Shown piece by piece: positions 40,538-50,716 of a DNA stretch of 64,000 bases (the first letter of the stretch is position 1; the number at the start of each line of letters is the position of its first letter). The notes under the pieces are model-generated. The model saw nothing but the letters and a program-made list of their open reading frames with translations, was not told the DNA's origin and did no database searches. This stretch comes from Paracoccus sp. SCSIO 75233. Its GTDB lineage: Bacteria; Pseudomonadota; Alphaproteobacteria; Rhodobacterales; Rhodobacteraceae. The position numbers and the translations under genes are program-made. Where the stretch lies: positions 2,667,501 to 2,731,500 of the forward strand of contig NZ_CP115757.1 in assembly GCF_027912675.1 (NCBI RefSeq), written 5' to 3'.

Positions 40538-41302
40538 TTATTCCCGGAGCCGCCAGCCGGTCAAAAAGATCCAGCGGATCACCCCCAGACAGACGATCAG
40601 CATCAGCGACACGGCAAACAGCGACAGCCCGACCGGCACATCGGCCAGATCGAAAAACGCCCAGCGGAAGCCGGAGATCAGGTATAGAACCGGGTTCATC
40701 TTCGCCACGGCTTCCCAGAAGGGCGGCAGCATGGAGGCGGAGTAGAACGCACCCCCAAGGAACACCAGCGGCGTGACCACCATCAGCGGCACGATCTGAA
40801 GCTGCTCGAAATTCTTCGCCCACAGCCCGATGATGAAGCCCAGCAGCGAGAATGAAACCGTCGTCAGCAGCAGGAACGCGACCATCCAGAACGGATGCAC
40901 GATATGCACACCGACAAAGAAGAAGCTGGTCAGCAGGATCAGCACCGCGATCAGGATCGCCTTGGTCGCCGCCGCGCCGACAAAGCCCGCCGTCACCTCG
41001 ATCCAGCCCGCCGGGGCGACGAGATATTCGTAGATCGTGCCGGAGAATTTCGGGAAATAGATACCGAAAGACGCGTTGGACACCGATTGCTGCAACATGG
41101 TCAGCATCATCAGCCCGGGGACGATGAACGCGCCATACTCGATCCCCTCGACCGACTGGATGCGCCCGCCAATGGCGGCCCCGAACACCACGAAATACAG
41201 CACTGTGGAGATCACCGGCGAGGCAATGGACTGCCAGACGGTGCGGAAAAACCGCGTCATCTCATGCCGGTAGATGGACCAGATCGCGCCGGTATTGATC
41301 AT
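40538..41302 (-). CDS. ABC-2 type exporter permease (YadH-like)
   Basis: A 254-residue membrane protein with six hydrophobic helices; [20 protein letters not shown] and [22 protein letters not shown] are ABC-2 permease features, with [24 protein letters not shown] near the end matching the YadH/NodJ group. It overlaps the ATPase gene by 4 bp, so both form one exporter. Substrates of this group include drugs, polysaccharides and lipid carriers; not determinable here. Confidence 0.92.
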   Translation of the reverse strand: MINTGAIWSIYRHEMTRFFRTVWQSIASPVISTVLYFVVFGAAIGGRIQSVEGIEYGAFIVPGLMMLTMLQQSVSNASFGIYFPKFSGTIYEYLVAPAGWIEVTAGFVGAAATKAILIAVLILLTSFFFVGVHIVHPFWMVAFLLLTTVSFSLLGFIIGLWAKNFEQLQIVPLMVVTPLVFLGGAFYSASMLPPFWEAVAKMNPVLYLISGFRWAFFDLADVPVGLSLFAVSLMLIVCLGVIRWIFLTGWRLRE

Positions 41303-42261
41303 GCCGCGCCCTCCTGCTGCGCCCCGCCCGATGGCTTGGCGTCATCCGAAACTAGCGAGATGAACACTTCCTCAAGGCTCGACTGCTTGGTCGCCACGTC
41401 ACGCACCTGAATGCCAAGCCGCGCCAGATCGGCCAGCAGATGCGCGATCCCCGTCCGGTCAGAGCGGGTGTCGTAGTCGTAGCCCAGCCTGCGCCGGTCA
41501 TCCGACAGCGTGATGCCGCGCTGCGCCAGATCGGCAGGCAGCGCGTCCAGCGGTTCATAAAGCTCAATCGTCAGATGTTTCTTGCCGAACTCGCCCATAA
41601 GCTCATCCTTGGGCTGCATCAGCAACAGCTTGCCGTGGTTGATGACGCCGATCCGGTCGGCCATTTCCTCGGCCTCTTCCAGATAATGCGTGGTCAGGAT
41701 GATGGTCACGCCATCGCGGCGAAGCTGCTCGACAACCTGCCACATCTCGCGGCGCAAGGCGACGTCGACGCCGGCGGTCGGTTCGTCCAGAAACAGCACT
41801 TTCGGTTCATGCGACAGCGCCTTGGCGATCAGCACCCGGCGTTTCATCCCGCCCGAAAGTTCGCGCGTCGCGGCGTCGCGCTTGTCCCAGAGCGAAAGGC
41901 TGCGCAGCACCTTCTCCAGATAAGCATCATCGGGCGGCGCACCGTAAAGCCCGCGGGTAAAGCGGACAGCGTTGATCACCGTCTCGAACGGCTCCAGCGC
42001 GATCTCCTGCGGCACCAGCCCGATCAGCTTGCGCGCCGCGCGCCAGTTGGTGCGGATGTCATGCCCGCCGACACGCACCGTGCCGCCGGTCGGGACGACA
42101 AGCCCGCAGATGATCGAGATCAGCGTCGTCTTCCCCGCCCCGTTCGGCCCGAGCATGGCGATGATCTCGCCCTCGCCGATGCTCAGCGACACATCGTCGA
42201 GCGCCTTTGGCCCGTTCGCATATTGTTTGCTGAGGTGATCGACTTCGATGATCGCGCTCAT
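41299..42261 (-). CDS. ABC exporter ATPase (YadG-like)
   Basis: A 320-residue ATPase with Walker [14 protein letters not shown], signature [20 protein letters not shown] and Walker [13 protein letters not shown], plus a C-terminal extension of about 100 residues ([20 protein letters not shown]) as in YadG-type subunits. The start at 42261 ([14 protein letters not shown]) follows GGAG. It is translated first, coupled to the permease. Confidence 0.93.
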   Translation of the reverse strand: MSAIIEVDHLSKQYANGPKALDDVSLSIGEGEIIAMLGPNGAGKTTLISIICGLVVPTGGTVRVGGHDIRTNWRAARKLIGLVPQEIALEPFETVINAVRFTRGLYGAPPDDAYLEKVLRSLSLWDKRDAATRELSGGMKRRVLIAKALSHEPKVLFLDEPTAGVDVALRREMWQVVEQLRRDGVTIILTTHYLEEAEEMADRIGVINHGKLLLMQPKDELMGEFGKKHLTIELYEPLDALPADLAQRGITLSDDRRRLGYDYDTRSDRTGIAHLLADLARLGIQVRDVATKQSSLEEVFISLVSDDAKPSGGAQQEGAA

Positions 42262-42294
42262 CGCCTGTCTCCGCATTCAGTTTCGCGCGCGACG

Positions 42295-43494
42295 CTAACG
42301 GACACGCCTTGACGTGTCCACCACCGTCGGCTGACGCCAGAGCATGACGGTCAGCAGCACGGCAAGAAAGACGAACGCCGCTGCCGCAATGGTGAACGTG
42401 GTCGGGTAGCCCCAGCGGGCGACAAGCGGCTGACTGGCAATCGGTGACAGGAACTGCCCGAAGAAGAACGAAGCCGTCACCAGCCCCGACACCAGACCGC
42501 GCCGATGTGCGGGGGCCGCGTTGAGCGACCTCGTGACGAAGGTCGGCACGGCCAGCCCCAGCCCGGCGCCGATCATCGGTGTGCTGGCCATCGCGCTTAC
42601 CAGCCCGTCGGCCTGACCGAGCGAATAGAACCCCGCTCCCATCAGCAGAAAACCGCAGACCGGCATGCCGATGCGGCCCAGATAAGGCCGCAACCAGCCG
42701 GAGGCGACCGCCATCAATGCCGCCGACAGCATCATCGCCCCCATCACCTCACCCGCCTGACGCGGATCGTCCAGCCCGATCTGGGCCAGATGATAGGGAA
42801 GCTGGGTCGGCACGCCGTAAAAGATCATGAAGGTCAGCGCTGCCGCGAATGCCATCGTGGCAACGGTCATCTGCCACCCCGGCTCGCCAGCGGCAGCGGC
42901 GTGGCGCGCCGGATCGCCCGGCTCCACCCGCGGCGGCTCTGGCAGCAGGCGCGACAGAAGAGGGATCATCGGCAGCGCGAGTCCATAGATCAGAAATGGC
43001 AGCCTTGCGTTCTGCACGGCGAGCACACCCGCCACCATGACGAAGATCAGACCACCCAGATTTGTCGAGGCGATCTGATACCCCATCAGCCGCGCCCGCT
43101 CCGGCCCGTCGAAATAATCCCCGATCAGCGCCGCCTGCGAGGTCATGATCAGCGCCACCCCGAAGCCCAGCAACAACCGGCTGGCCAGAATAGCCTCCAG
43201 CGATTGCAGATAAAGCCCTGCCGTCCCGGCAATGAAATAGACCGCCAACCCGGTCAGCAACGGTCCCCGGCGGCCCAGCCGGTCGACCATCACCCCGGCA
43301 AAAGGTGCGATGATCGCCACCATAAGCGATGGCGCGGTAATCAGCAGCCGGGTCAGAAAAGCGGCATCCGGGTTATCGGCAAAGATCGCCTGCAATCCCG
43401 GCAGCGCCGGGGTGATCGTCGCATTGGACATGATGGTGAGCATGGCGGCAAACATCAGCCCCCAAGCGCGGGGATCGCGCAAGATACGGTCCAT
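42295..43494 (-). CDS. MFS transporter
   Basis: A 399-residue major-facilitator protein with about 12 hydrophobic helices. The loop 2-3 motif MVDRLGRRGPLLTG is recognisable, as are PFAGVMVDRLGRR and GFGVALIMTSQAALIGDYFD. The family resembles multidrug (DHA1-type) exporters. ATG 43494 is the start; an upstream TTG (43497) is also possible. It runs in the same direction as the ABC genes with a 33-bp gap. Confidence 0.88.
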   Translation of the reverse strand: MDRILRDPRAWGLMFAAMLTIMSNATITPALPGLQAIFADNPDAAFLTRLLITAPSLMVAIIAPFAGVMVDRLGRRGPLLTGLAVYFIAGTAGLYLQSLEAILASRLLLGFGVALIMTSQAALIGDYFDGPERARLMGYQIASTNLGGLIFVMVAGVLAVQNARLPFLIYGLALPMIPLLSRLLPEPPRVEPGDPARHAAAAGEPGWQMTVATMAFAAALTFMIFYGVPTQLPYHLAQIGLDDPRQAGEVMGAMMLSAALMAVASGWLRPYLGRIGMPVCGFLLMGAGFYSLGQADGLVSAMASTPMIGAGLGLAVPTFVTRSLNAAPAHRRGLVSGLVTASFFFGQFLSPIASQPLVARWGYPTTFTIAAAAFVFLAVLLTVMLWRQPTVVDTSRRVR

Positions 43495-43745
43495 CAAAAA
43501 GCCTTTCGGTTACAGGGCGTGTTGCGGCGCGATTCGCGGCAGGCGCAGAGAACCCCCTGAAAAAACGGCGCAGCCATCCCGGCTGCGATGGCGCTAAAAT
43601 CCGACAAATGGCCGGAATGGTCAAACCGATTTCCGGCATGCATGAATTTGGCCGCGACCATGCGGCCCGGCGGCACGCCCCGCCGTCACGCTTGCCTCTG
43701 CCCGCGCGCTCGGGCATCGTCCCCGCAAAAGCCGCAGGGACACCG

Positions 43746-44468
43746 ATGTTTCCGATCCGAGATCATAACCCGTCAGAACGCACGCCCTATGTGACCTATT
43801 CGCTGATCATCGCCAATCTGGTGATGTTCGTGCTGACCACGCCCTGGCTACTGGGCTGGACAGAGCTGTGGTCGCGGCTGGCGCTCTATCCGGTGGCGGT
43901 CGTGAACGGGCAATATATGTGGGGGCTGGTGACCCATATGTTCCTGCATGCGGGGCTGATGCATTTCGGCGGCAATATGCTGTTCCTGTTCATCTTCGGC
44001 GATAATCTAGAAGATCAGATGGGGCATGGCGGGTTTCTGGGTTTCTATCTGGCCAGTGGGCTGGCGGCAGCGGCAGCGCAGATCGCATCGAACCCGTTCG
44101 AGGGCGTTCCGATGGTGGGTGCCTCCGGCGCGATTGCCGGGGTGATGGGCGGATATCTGCTGATGTTCCCGAAAGCCCGCGTAGATGTGCTGGCGATCAT
44201 TATCATCATCATCAAGATTTTCACCATACCGGCATGGGTCATGCTGGGGCTTTGGTTCCTGCTGCAGGTCTTCGGCAGCTTCGCGCTCATGGGCAGCGAG
44301 GGCGTTGCCTACTGGGCCCATGCCGGGGGCTTCATCGCCGGGATCGTGCTGACCGTGCCGCTGTTCCTGCGCCGCGGCGGTCCGCGCTTCTGGAACCGCA
44401 CGCACGGACTGCCGCCACATCCGGCAACGCAATATTCCCGCAGCCGCATCCCGGAGGTCCGCCGATGA
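43746..44468 (+). CDS. Rhomboid family intramembrane serine protease
   Basis: A 240-residue protein with six to seven hydrophobic helices. The serine motif VPMVGASGAIAG (S127) and the catalytic histidine in YWAHAGGFIAG (H192) form the dyad; LHAGLMHFGGNMLFLFIFGD is the conserved Asn-bearing helix. It cleaves single-pass membrane proteins. It overlaps the GFA gene by 4 bp (ATGA). The start at 43746 is chosen for family fit. Confidence 0.9.
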   Translation: MFPIRDHNPSERTPYVTYSLIIANLVMFVLTTPWLLGWTELWSRLALYPVAVVNGQYMWGLVTHMFLHAGLMHFGGNMLFLFIFGDNLEDQMGHGGFLGFYLASGLAAAAAQIASNPFEGVPMVGASGAIAGVMGGYLLMFPKARVDVLAIIIIIIKIFTIPAWVMLGLWFLLQVFGSFALMGSEGVAYWAHAGGFIAGIVLTVPLFLRRGGPRFWNRTHGLPPHPATQYSRSRIPEVRR

Positions 44469-44848
44469 GCCTGCCGCCGATCCAGACCCCGCACCGCCTG
44501 ACCTGCCATTGCGGCGCGGTCGAGCTTGCCGTGACCCTGTCGGACGGGCTGAACACCAGGCGCCGCTGCGATTGTTCCTTCTGCCGCAGGCGGGGTGCCA
44601 TCGCCGTCACCGCCCCGTCGGACGGGGTCAGGATCGTCAATGGCGCCGATATGCTGAGCCTCTATCAGTTCAACACCAATACGGCGGAACATTATTTCTG
44701 CCGGAATTGCGGCATCTATACCCATCATCGGCGTCGGTCGAACCCCAATGAATACGGCGTCAACGCAGGCGCGCTCGAAGGGGTCAACCCCCGTGATCTC
44801 GACCCGGTGCCGTGGGGTGACGGGGTCAATCACCCCTCCGACCGCTGA
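44465..44848 (+). CDS. GFA/CENP-V domain zinc protein
   Basis: A 127-residue protein with CHCGAVELAV, CDCSFCRRRGAIAV and EHYFCRNCGIYTHH, the cysteine clusters that bind zinc in the glutathione-dependent formaldehyde-activating (GFA)/CENP-V family. These are often annotated as glutathione-dependent formaldehyde-activating enzymes, but most have unknown substrates. Coupled to the rhomboid gene. Confidence 0.88.
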   Translation: MSLPPIQTPHRLTCHCGAVELAVTLSDGLNTRRRCDCSFCRRRGAIAVTAPSDGVRIVNGADMLSLYQFNTNTAEHYFCRNCGIYTHHRRRSNPNEYGVNAGALEGVNPRDLDPVPWGDGVNHPSDR

Positions 44849-44876
44849 AATTCATCCTGGCACAAATATCCGGAAA

Positions 44877-45629
44877 TCAGGCAGGCCCCGCAGCCGCCCG
44901 CACGCCGGTTGCGGCATAGTTCACCGACAGATCCCGATCCGACAGCGACCAGTCCCAGCTGACCGGGTTGAACACCATGCCCTTGCGGTCGACGACACCC
45001 AGCCCGGCCTGCGCCATCATCTCGCCCAACTCGTCGGGGGTGATGAAACGCTGCCAGTCATGCGTCCCCTTCGGCAGCCAGCGCATCACCCATTCCGCCC
45101 CGATAATCGCGGCGGCAAAGCTGCGCGCGGTGCGGTTCAGGGTGGAGATGACCAGCACCCCGCCCGGTTTCAGCAGATCGTGACAGGTCGCGACAAAACC
45201 CGGCGGATCGGCGACATGCTCGACAATCTCCATCGCCAGAACCGCGTCGAACGTCTCACCCGCTGCCAGCAGATCCTCGGCCGTGGTCGCCCGGTAGTCG
45301 ATCTCCAGCCCGACCTGCGCGGCATGCAGCCGCGCCACCTCGATATTCTTTGCCGCCGCGTCGGCCCCCACAACCTCGGCCCCGAGCCGCGTCATCGGTT
45401 CCGACAAAAGCCCGCCGCCGCAACCGATATCGAGCAGCCGCAGCCCCTCGAACGGGCGCGGCGCGCTCAGGTCTCGGCTGAATTCCGCCGCAATCTGCGT
45501 GGTGATATATCCCAGCCGGACCGGGTTCATCATGTGCAATGGCTTGAATTTGCCCTTCGGATCCCACCATTCGGCGGCCATTGCCTCGAATTTGGCGATC
45601 TCGGACGGGTCGCGGCTATCGGCGTTCAT
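44877..45629 (-). CDS. ubiG: Ubiquinone biosynthesis O-methyltransferase UbiG
   Basis: A 250-residue SAM-dependent methyltransferase that performs two O-methylations in ubiquinone synthesis. The SAM loop is [20 protein letters not shown] (about 65-84); the N-terminal segment [20 protein letters not shown] and the [12 protein letters not shown] motif are UbiG hallmarks. AAGGA lies 7 bp before ATG 45629. Divergent from pip. Confidence 0.95.
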   Translation of the reverse strand: MNADSRDPSEIAKFEAMAAEWWDPKGKFKPLHMMNPVRLGYITTQIAAEFSRDLSAPRPFEGLRLLDIGCGGGLLSEPMTRLGAEVVGADAAAKNIEVARLHAAQVGLEIDYRATTAEDLLAAGETFDAVLAMEIVEHVADPPGFVATCHDLLKPGGVLVISTLNRTARSFAAAIIGAEWVMRWLPKGTHDWQRFITPDELGEMMAQAGLGVVDRKGMVFNPVSWDWSLSDRDLSVNYAATGVRAAAGPA

Positions 45630-45664
45630 GCTCGGTCCTTTCGCACCTTTCCTGCGGCGTATAT

Positions 45665-46642
45665 ATGGAAAACATGGATCGCACAGCAGGGCAAATCGGC
45701 GCGGCGCGGCTTTATCCCCAGACAGACCCTTTCGATCGGCGCAAGATCGGGGTCGGGGATGGCCACACGCTGTATCTGGAACAATCGGGCAATCCGGACG
45801 GTCATCCGGTCATCGTCCTGCATGGCGGGCCGGGCGGCGGTTGCAGCCCTTTCATGCGCCGCTTCTTCGATCCGGCGCATTACCGGGCCATCCTGTTCGA
45901 CCAGCGGGGCTGCGGCCTGTCCACCCCGCGGGCGAGCGTCAAGGCCAACACCACCCAGCATCTTGTCGCGGATATCGAGACGATCCGGCGGGAACTTGGC
46001 ATCGGCAGGCTCTCGGTCTTTGGCGGAAGCTGGGGCGCGACGCTGGCGCTTGCCTATGCGCAGGCCCATCCGGACAAGGTGACGGCGCTGATCCTGCGCG
46101 GCGTGTTTCTGGCGACGCAAGCCGAACTCGACTGGTTCTATGGCGGCGGCGCGGCGCGCTTTTGGCCGGAACGCTGGCAGGCCTTCTGCGAGCCCATCCC
46201 GGAGGCGGAGCGCGGCGACATGATCGCCGCCTATCACAGCCGCCTGTTCTGCGGCGACAAATCGGAAGAGCGCCGCTTCGCCCGGTCATGGATCATGTGG
46301 GAAAACGGGCTTGCGGCGATGGATATCGCCCATCCCGCAGGGGCCTCACCCGACTACGCCCATGCCTTCGCGCGGCTGGAGAACCATTACTTCCAGAACA
46401 AGTGTTTTCTGGAAGAGGGGCAGCTTTTCCAAAACCGCGACCGGATCGAACATATCCCCTGCCAGATCGTTCAGGGCCGCTACGACATGGTCTGCCCGCC
46501 CAGTGGCGCATGGCAGCTTGCCGCGGGCTGGCAGAAATGCCGGCTGCGGATGATACCCGCTTCCGGCCACGCCCTGTCCGAGCCGCGAATCGCCGCCGAG
46601 CTGGTCTCTGTCATGGATGAGTTGAAAGGTGTTTCGGCATGA
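45665..46642 (+). CDS. pip: Proline iminopeptidase
   Basis: Alpha/beta-hydrolase (S33) of about 325 residues that releases N-terminal proline from peptides. The oxyanion motif is [20 protein letters not shown], the nucleophile is in [16 protein letters not shown] (GxSxG), and [10 protein letters not shown] contains the catalytic His. ATG 45665 (MENMDRTAG) and ATG 45674 are both possible; no clear ribosome site decides. It overlaps tspO by 4 bp. A functional link with the proline-catabolic island at 57-64 kb is only speculative. Confidence 0.93.
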   Translation: MENMDRTAGQIGAARLYPQTDPFDRRKIGVGDGHTLYLEQSGNPDGHPVIVLHGGPGGGCSPFMRRFFDPAHYRAILFDQRGCGLSTPRASVKANTTQHLVADIETIRRELGIGRLSVFGGSWGATLALAYAQAHPDKVTALILRGVFLATQAELDWFYGGGAARFWPERWQAFCEPIPEAERGDMIAAYHSRLFCGDKSEERRFARSWIMWENGLAAMDIAHPAGASPDYAHAFARLENHYFQNKCFLEEGQLFQNRDRIEHIPCQIVQGRYDMVCPPSGAWQLAAGWQKCRLRMIPASGHALSEPRIAAELVSVMDELKGVSA

Positions 46643-47100
46643 CCGCGTTTTATTTCTTCGTCTTTCTGGCCGCCTGCGGGGCCGCCGCCGCAACCGGCAG
46701 CGTGTTTCTGCCCGGTGCGTGGTATCAATCGCTGAAAAAGCCAAGCTGGACGCCGCCGAAGAAAGCCTTCCCGATCGTCTGGACGACGCTTTACGTCGCC
46801 TCCGCCATCGCCGCCACACGCATCGCGATCAGCGACAATCCCGGCCCGGGCCTCGCACTATGGTCGCTGCAGATCGCGCTGAACACGCTCTGGACGCCGG
46901 TGTTTTTCGGCGCGAAACGGATGGGCATGGGCATGATCGTCATCGCACTTCTGTGGCTGGTCATGGCGGCCATCACCGTGGTGTTCCTGCAAACCGACCT
47001 GATCGCCGGGCTGCTGATGATCCCCTATTTCGCCTGGATCGGCCTCGCCGGGGCGCTGAACTGGCGGATCTGGCGGGCCAATCGAAATCGCAATAAGTAG
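46639..47100 (+). CDS. tspO: TspO/MBR family protein
   Basis: A 153-residue membrane protein with five hydrophobic helices; W-Y-Q-SLKKPSWTPPKKAFPIVWTTLYVASA (read in pieces) is the conserved region. In Rhodobacter TspO binds porphyrins and affects photopigment regulation; here the role may be tetrapyrrole or stress related. It is coupled to pip (ATGA). Confidence 0.95.
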   Translation: MTAFYFFVFLAACGAAAATGSVFLPGAWYQSLKKPSWTPPKKAFPIVWTTLYVASAIAATRIAISDNPGPGLALWSLQIALNTLWTPVFFGAKRMGMGMIVIALLWLVMAAITVVFLQTDLIAGLLMIPYFAWIGLAGALNWRIWRANRNRNK

Positions 47101-47183
47101 ACCCGCCCCTATGGGCGAGCGTAAGTTGTAGTAGTGAACTGAAATCGAGCCACAATATCTCCACAGATTCCACATTAACACGG

Positions 47184-47246
47184 TGGACTCGATTAGTATC
47201 ACTGAGATATAAATAAAGGACCGCAGAGTGCGGGAACACTCTGCGG
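47184..47246 (+). promoter_or_regulatory. Candidate promoter and hairpin upstream of the small HTH gene
   Basis: TGGACT (47184-47189) and TATAAA (47208-47213) are 18 bp apart. A 10-bp perfect stem CCGCAGAGTG/CACTCTGCGG (47221-47246, 6-nt loop) followed by CTTTT lies where transcription would begin, so this may instead be a terminator for tspO. The whole 47101-47640 stretch is AT-richer than its neighbours. Confidence 0.4.
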
Positions 47247-47360
47247 CTTTTGCAAACCGCCGTTGGCTGACGGTGATTTAGGATATCCTCATGTCGTTTT
47301 GACATACTGGGATTCCGAGGTCAAGCGCCATGTTAACGGCTCCATAGCGGAGAAGTTGGG

Positions 47361-47549
47361 ATGAAATCCAACAGACAACCAAGTTATAAGCTAACCTTTG
47401 AAGACGCTGTACAGATCTGGAAACGCTATCTTAATGGAGAGTTTCAGAACCGAATTGCAGCTAGCTTCGATGTTAACCCTGGGCGCGTCAACGAAGTGCT
47501 TAAAGGGCGAACGTTTCCCGAGAGTGAAGCAGCGGCAAAAGGTGTATAG
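47361..47549 (+). CDS. Small HTH protein
   Basis: A 62-residue protein, MKSNRQPSYKLTFEDAVQIW onward, with a helix-turn-helix-like stretch NRIAASFDVNPGRVNEVLKG (about 30-49). GGAG lies 8 bp before the ATG. It resembles small DNA-binding proteins seen in mobile or phage-related regions, but no neighbour confirms mobility. Likely a regulator; target unknown. The composition is lower in GC than the flanks. Confidence 0.6.
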   Translation: MKSNRQPSYKLTFEDAVQIWKRYLNGEFQNRIAASFDVNPGRVNEVLKGRTFPESEAAAKGV

Positions 47550-47555
47550 CTTCAA

Positions 47556-47579
47556 GTGGGGCGGTCGACGCCGCCCCAC
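47556..47579 (+). terminator. Hairpin after the small HTH gene
   Basis: A perfect 9-bp stem GTGGGGCGG/CCGCCCCAC with a 6-nt loop follows the stop codon; no T-run, so only a possible terminator. Confidence 0.5.
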
Positions 47580-47634
47580 GCTATTAGAATTGGAATGAGT
47601 TTGTAACGAAGCGCGGTAATAACTGCGATTCGGC

Positions 47635-47663
47635 TTGAAATCGCCGGGGCACGGGTCTATATC
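47635..47663 (+). promoter_or_regulatory. Near-consensus sigma-70 type promoter
   Basis: TTGAAA (47635-47640), exactly 17 bp, then TATATC (47658-47663). It is the best promoter I see in the window and lies upstream of the RNA element and rimP. Confidence 0.6.
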
Positions 47664-47669
47664 CACGCT

Positions 47670-47738
47670 CAACAGCGGTGCAGGCCTCCACCCCCTGCGC
47701 CACCGGAAGCATGCAACGGGCCGCTGCGGCCCGTTTTT
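47670..47738 (+). ncRNA. Candidate sRNA or attenuator leader before rimP
   Basis: From the predicted start the RNA would contain GGTGCAGG/CCTGCGCC (47677-47701, one G-U) with loop CCTCCACCC, then terminator stem CGGGCCG/CGGCCCG and TTTTT (47717-47738). The CCUCC loop could pair with Shine-Dalgarno sequences, as in anti-SD sRNAs of other alphaproteobacteria. It could equally attenuate rimP-nusA transcription, because the terminator lies ahead of the operon. Confidence 0.5.
47717..47738 (+). terminator. Intrinsic terminator just before rimP
   Basis: 7-bp perfect GC stem with a 3-nt loop and TTTTT, ending 18 bp before the rimP start. Confidence 0.85.
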
Positions 47739-47756
47739 CATTTCTCAGGGATGCTC

Positions 47757-48371
47757 ATGTCGAACGACCTGATCGCCAAGACCGCCATTGACCGCCGCCT
47801 TGCGGAGATCATCAGCCCCGTTATCGCGGATATGGGGTTCGAACTGGTGCGCGTCCGCCTTCAGGGTGGCAAGACGGCGACCTTGCAGATCATGGCCGAC
47901 CGTCCCGATGGTGGCATCAATGTCGAGGACTGCGCCGAGATTTCCACCGTCGTCAGCGCCACGCTGGATGTCGAGGATCCCATCGAGGACAAATACATGC
48001 TGGAGGTCTCCTCCCCCGGTATCGACCGCCCGCTGACCCGGATGAAGGATTTCGAAACCTATGAAGGTTACGACGCCAAGCTGGAAACCAACCAGCAGAT
48101 CGACGGGCGCAAGCGTTTCACCGGTGTTCTGGCGGGGGTCGAGGGCGATGACGTGCTGATCAATATCGAGGTCGCGGGCGACACCCAGACCATCGGGCTG
48201 AATTTCGACTGGCTGGCCGATGCCAAGCTGCTGCTGACCGACGAGCTGATCGCGGAAATGCTGCGCCAGAAGAAAGAAGCCGGGGTCGAGATCGACAATC
48301 TCGACGAATCCATGTTCGACGAAGTTCAAACCGAAAGCGGCGCAGAAGACGACGCCGCAACGAAGGAGTAA
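47757..48371 (+). CDS. rimP: Ribosome maturation factor RimP
   Basis: A 204-residue factor for 30S assembly. [20 protein letters not shown] is the N-terminal domain core, and [21 protein letters not shown] is the RimP signature. The C-terminal domain has an extended acidic tail (about residues 160-204) beyond the usual length. ATG 47757 follows CAGGG; an ATG at 47751 overlaps that site. First gene of rimP-nusA-ylxR-infB. Confidence 0.95.
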   Translation: MSNDLIAKTAIDRRLAEIISPVIADMGFELVRVRLQGGKTATLQIMADRPDGGINVEDCAEISTVVSATLDVEDPIEDKYMLEVSSPGIDRPLTRMKDFETYEGYDAKLETNQQIDGRKRFTGVLAGVEGDDVLINIEVAGDTQTIGLNFDWLADAKLLLTDELIAEMLRQKKEAGVEIDNLDESMFDEVQTESGAEDDAATKE

Positions 48372-48374
48372 GTG

Positions 48375-50069
48375 ATGGCAATCACCTCTGCCAATCAGCT
48401 GGAACTGTTGCAAACCGCCGAGGCCGTGGCCCGCGAAAAGATGATCGAGCCTGAGCTTGTCATCGAAGCGATGGAGGACAGCCTCGCCCGTGCCGCGAAA
48501 TCCCGCTACGGCGCGGAGATGGACATCCGCGTCTCCATCGACCGCAAGAACGGCAACGCGACCTTCACCCGCGTCCGCACCGTGGTCGAGGATGAGGAGG
48601 TCGAGAATTATCAGGCCGAATTCACCCCGGAGCAGGCGAAACCCTATTTCGAGCCGCAGAAGAACCCGCAGAGCGCATGGGTGCGCGAAGGCGAGATCGT
48701 TCAGGATTTCACCGGCGGCCCGCAGATCGGCGATATTTTCCAGGAACAGGTGCCGCCCGTCGATCTGGGCCGGATCGCCGCGCAATCGGCCAAGCAGGTC
48801 ATCCTGCAACGCGTCCGCGAGGCGGAGCGTGATCGCCAATACGAAGAATTCAAGGACCGCGCCGGCACCATCATCAACGGCATCGTCAAGCGCGAGGAAT
48901 ACGGCAATATCGTCGTCGATGTCGGGCGCGGCGAAGCCATCCTGCGCCGGAACGAGAAGATCGGCCGCGAATCCTATCGCCCGAATGACCGCATCCGCGC
49001 CTATGTGAAGGATGTGCGCCGCGAAACCCGCGGCCCGCAGATTTTCCTGTCGCGCACCGATCCGCAATTCATGGCGGAACTGTTCAAGATGGAAGTGCCG
49101 GAGATCTATGACGGCGTGATCGAGATCAAGGCCGTCGCCCGCGATCCGGGCAGCCGCGCCAAGATCGCCGTCATTTCCTACGACAACTCCATCGACCCGG
49201 TCGGGGCCTGCGTCGGTATGCGCGGCAGCCGCGTTCAGGCCGTTGTAGGCGAATTGCAGGGCGAAAAGATCGACATCATCCCTTGGTCGGAAGATCAGGC
49301 GACGTTCCTCGTGAACGCGCTGCAACCGGCTGAGGTCTCCAAGGTCGTCGTCGACGAGGACGCGCCCCGCATCGAAGTCGTCGTACCGGAGGAGCAGCTT
49401 TCGCTGGCCATCGGTCGTCGCGGCCAGAACGTGCGCCTCGCCTCGCAGCTCACCGGGCTCGATATCGACATCCTGACTGAGGAAGAAGAATCGAAGCGCC
49501 GTCAGGCCGAATTCAACGCCCGCACCCAGCTGTTCATGGACAAGCTGGATCTGGACGAATTCTTCGCGCAGTTGCTGGTCGCCGAAGGCTTCACCAACCT
49601 CGAAGAGGTCGCCTATATCGAACAGGACGAACTTCTGTCGATTGACGGCGTGGACGAGGCAACGGCGGAAGAGCTTCAGGCCCGCGCCCGCGACGTGATC
49701 GAGGCCGCGAACCGCGAGGCGCTTGAGAAAGCCCGCGCCCTTGGTGCCGAGGACAGCCTTATTGAATTCGAGGGGCTGACCCCCCAAATGGTTGAGGTTC
49801 TGGCGAATGACGGCGTCAAGACGCTGGAAGATTTCGCCACCTGCGCCGACTGGGAACTCGCTGGCGGCTGGACCACGGTCGACGGTCAGCGCGTCAAGGA
49901 TGAGGGGCTGCTGGAACCGATGGGCGTTTCGCTGGAAGACGCGCAGAACATGGTGATGACCGCGCGTGTCATGCTGGGCTGGGTCGACCCCGCCGAGTTG
50001 GTATCGGAGGAAGAAGAAGACACCGAAACCGCCGGCGACGGCACCGAAACCGAGGAAGCCGGGGCCTGA
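48375..50069 (+). CDS. nusA: Transcription elongation/termination factor NusA
   Basis: A 564-residue factor that modulates pausing, termination and antitermination. N-terminal RNAP-binding domain (to about 125), S1 domain ([20 protein letters not shown]), KH domains ([20 protein letters not shown] and [18 protein letters not shown]), then two acidic repeat modules and a very acidic C-terminus. GGAG lies 6 bp before ATG 48375; the adjacent GTG (48372) is less likely. It follows rimP with almost no gap. Confidence 0.97.
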   Translation: MAITSANQLELLQTAEAVAREKMIEPELVIEAMEDSLARAAKSRYGAEMDIRVSIDRKNGNATFTRVRTVVEDEEVENYQAEFTPEQAKPYFEPQKNPQSAWVREGEIVQDFTGGPQIGDIFQEQVPPVDLGRIAAQSAKQVILQRVREAERDRQYEEFKDRAGTIINGIVKREEYGNIVVDVGRGEAILRRNEKIGRESYRPNDRIRAYVKDVRRETRGPQIFLSRTDPQFMAELFKMEVPEIYDGVIEIKAVARDPGSRAKIAVISYDNSIDPVGACVGMRGSRVQAVVGELQGEKIDIIPWSEDQATFLVNALQPAEVSKVVVDEDAPRIEVVVPEEQLSLAIGRRGQNVRLASQLTGLDIDILTEEEESKRRQAEFNARTQLFMDKLDLDEFFAQLLVAEGFTNLEEVAYIEQDELLSIDGVDEATAEELQARARDVIEAANREALEKARALGAEDSLIEFEGLTPQMVEVLANDGVKTLEDFATCADWELAGGWTTVDGQRVKDEGLLEPMGVSLEDAQNMVMTARVMLGWVDPAELVSEEEEDTETAGDGTETEEAGA

Positions 50070-50094
50070 TCGCCCCGGATCTGCGGCGGGCGCG

Positions 50095-50709
50095 ATGACG
50101 CGGGGCGGGCGCGAAAAAACGACCGATGTGGCCGAGCGCCGCTGTCTGGTCACGGGCGAGGTGCAACCGAAAGCGGGTTTGATCCGTTTTGTGTTGGGGC
50201 CTGACGCTCTGGTCGTGCCCGATCTGGCGGAAAAACTGCCCGGTCGCGGCTTCTGGCTGACCTCGGAACGGGCCGTGATTGACAAGGCGGTTGCGAAGGG
50301 CGCGTTCTCACGCGGGGCGAAAGCCCCGGCCAAGGCGCCCGACGGGCTGACGGAACTTATAGAAGACGGGCTTGCGAAGCGGGTAATCGAACTGATTTCG
50401 CTGGCACGAAAATCCGGCGGTGCCATCGCCGGTTATGAGAAGGTGAAGGACTGGCTCGCGGCCGGTCAGGTAAAGGTGCTTCTTCAGGCGTCGGACGGGT
50501 CCGAACGCGGCAAGGGAAAGCTCTGGACACCGGAAGGGGCACGCTGGTTCGGCTGTCTCACCGCATCAGAATTGGGTTTGGCTTTCGGACGCGATCATGT
50601 CATACACAGCGCGCTTTCGCAGGGCGGACTCGCCGACAAAGTGATCCGGGACGCCGGCAGGCTGAATGGCCTGCGGGGGCAATCGGCCATCCGGGCCGGG
50701 AAGGAATAA
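50095..50709 (+). CDS. YlxR/RnpM RNA-binding protein with L7Ae-like C-terminal domain
   Basis: A 204-residue protein. The N-terminal YlxR domain has [20 protein letters not shown] and [20 protein letters not shown] (the GRGAYV-type signature here reads GRGFWL). The second half ([20 protein letters not shown]) is an L7Ae-like fold found in the longer alphaproteobacterial versions. In Bacillus the homologue affects RNase P. Position between nusA and infB is conserved in many bacteria. Confidence 0.9.
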   Translation: MTRGGREKTTDVAERRCLVTGEVQPKAGLIRFVLGPDALVVPDLAEKLPGRGFWLTSERAVIDKAVAKGAFSRGAKAPAKAPDGLTELIEDGLAKRVIELISLARKSGGAIAGYEKVKDWLAAGQVKVLLQASDGSERGKGKLWTPEGARWFGCLTASELGLAFGRDHVIHSALSQGGLADKVIRDAGRLNGLRGQSAIRAGKE

Positions 50710-50716
50710 GACGCAG

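Noticed and set aside
47670-47738. A tRNA or tmRNA end before rimP
   Set aside because: No T-loop (GTTCRANNC), no CCA-ready acceptor stem and no second half; reads instead as two hairpins.
47745-50426. An 893-residue open frame on the minus strand over rimP-nusA-ylxR
   Set aside because: Its frame mirrors well-supported genes; codon bias of high-GC DNA keeps the opposite frame open. No motif in it is recognisable.
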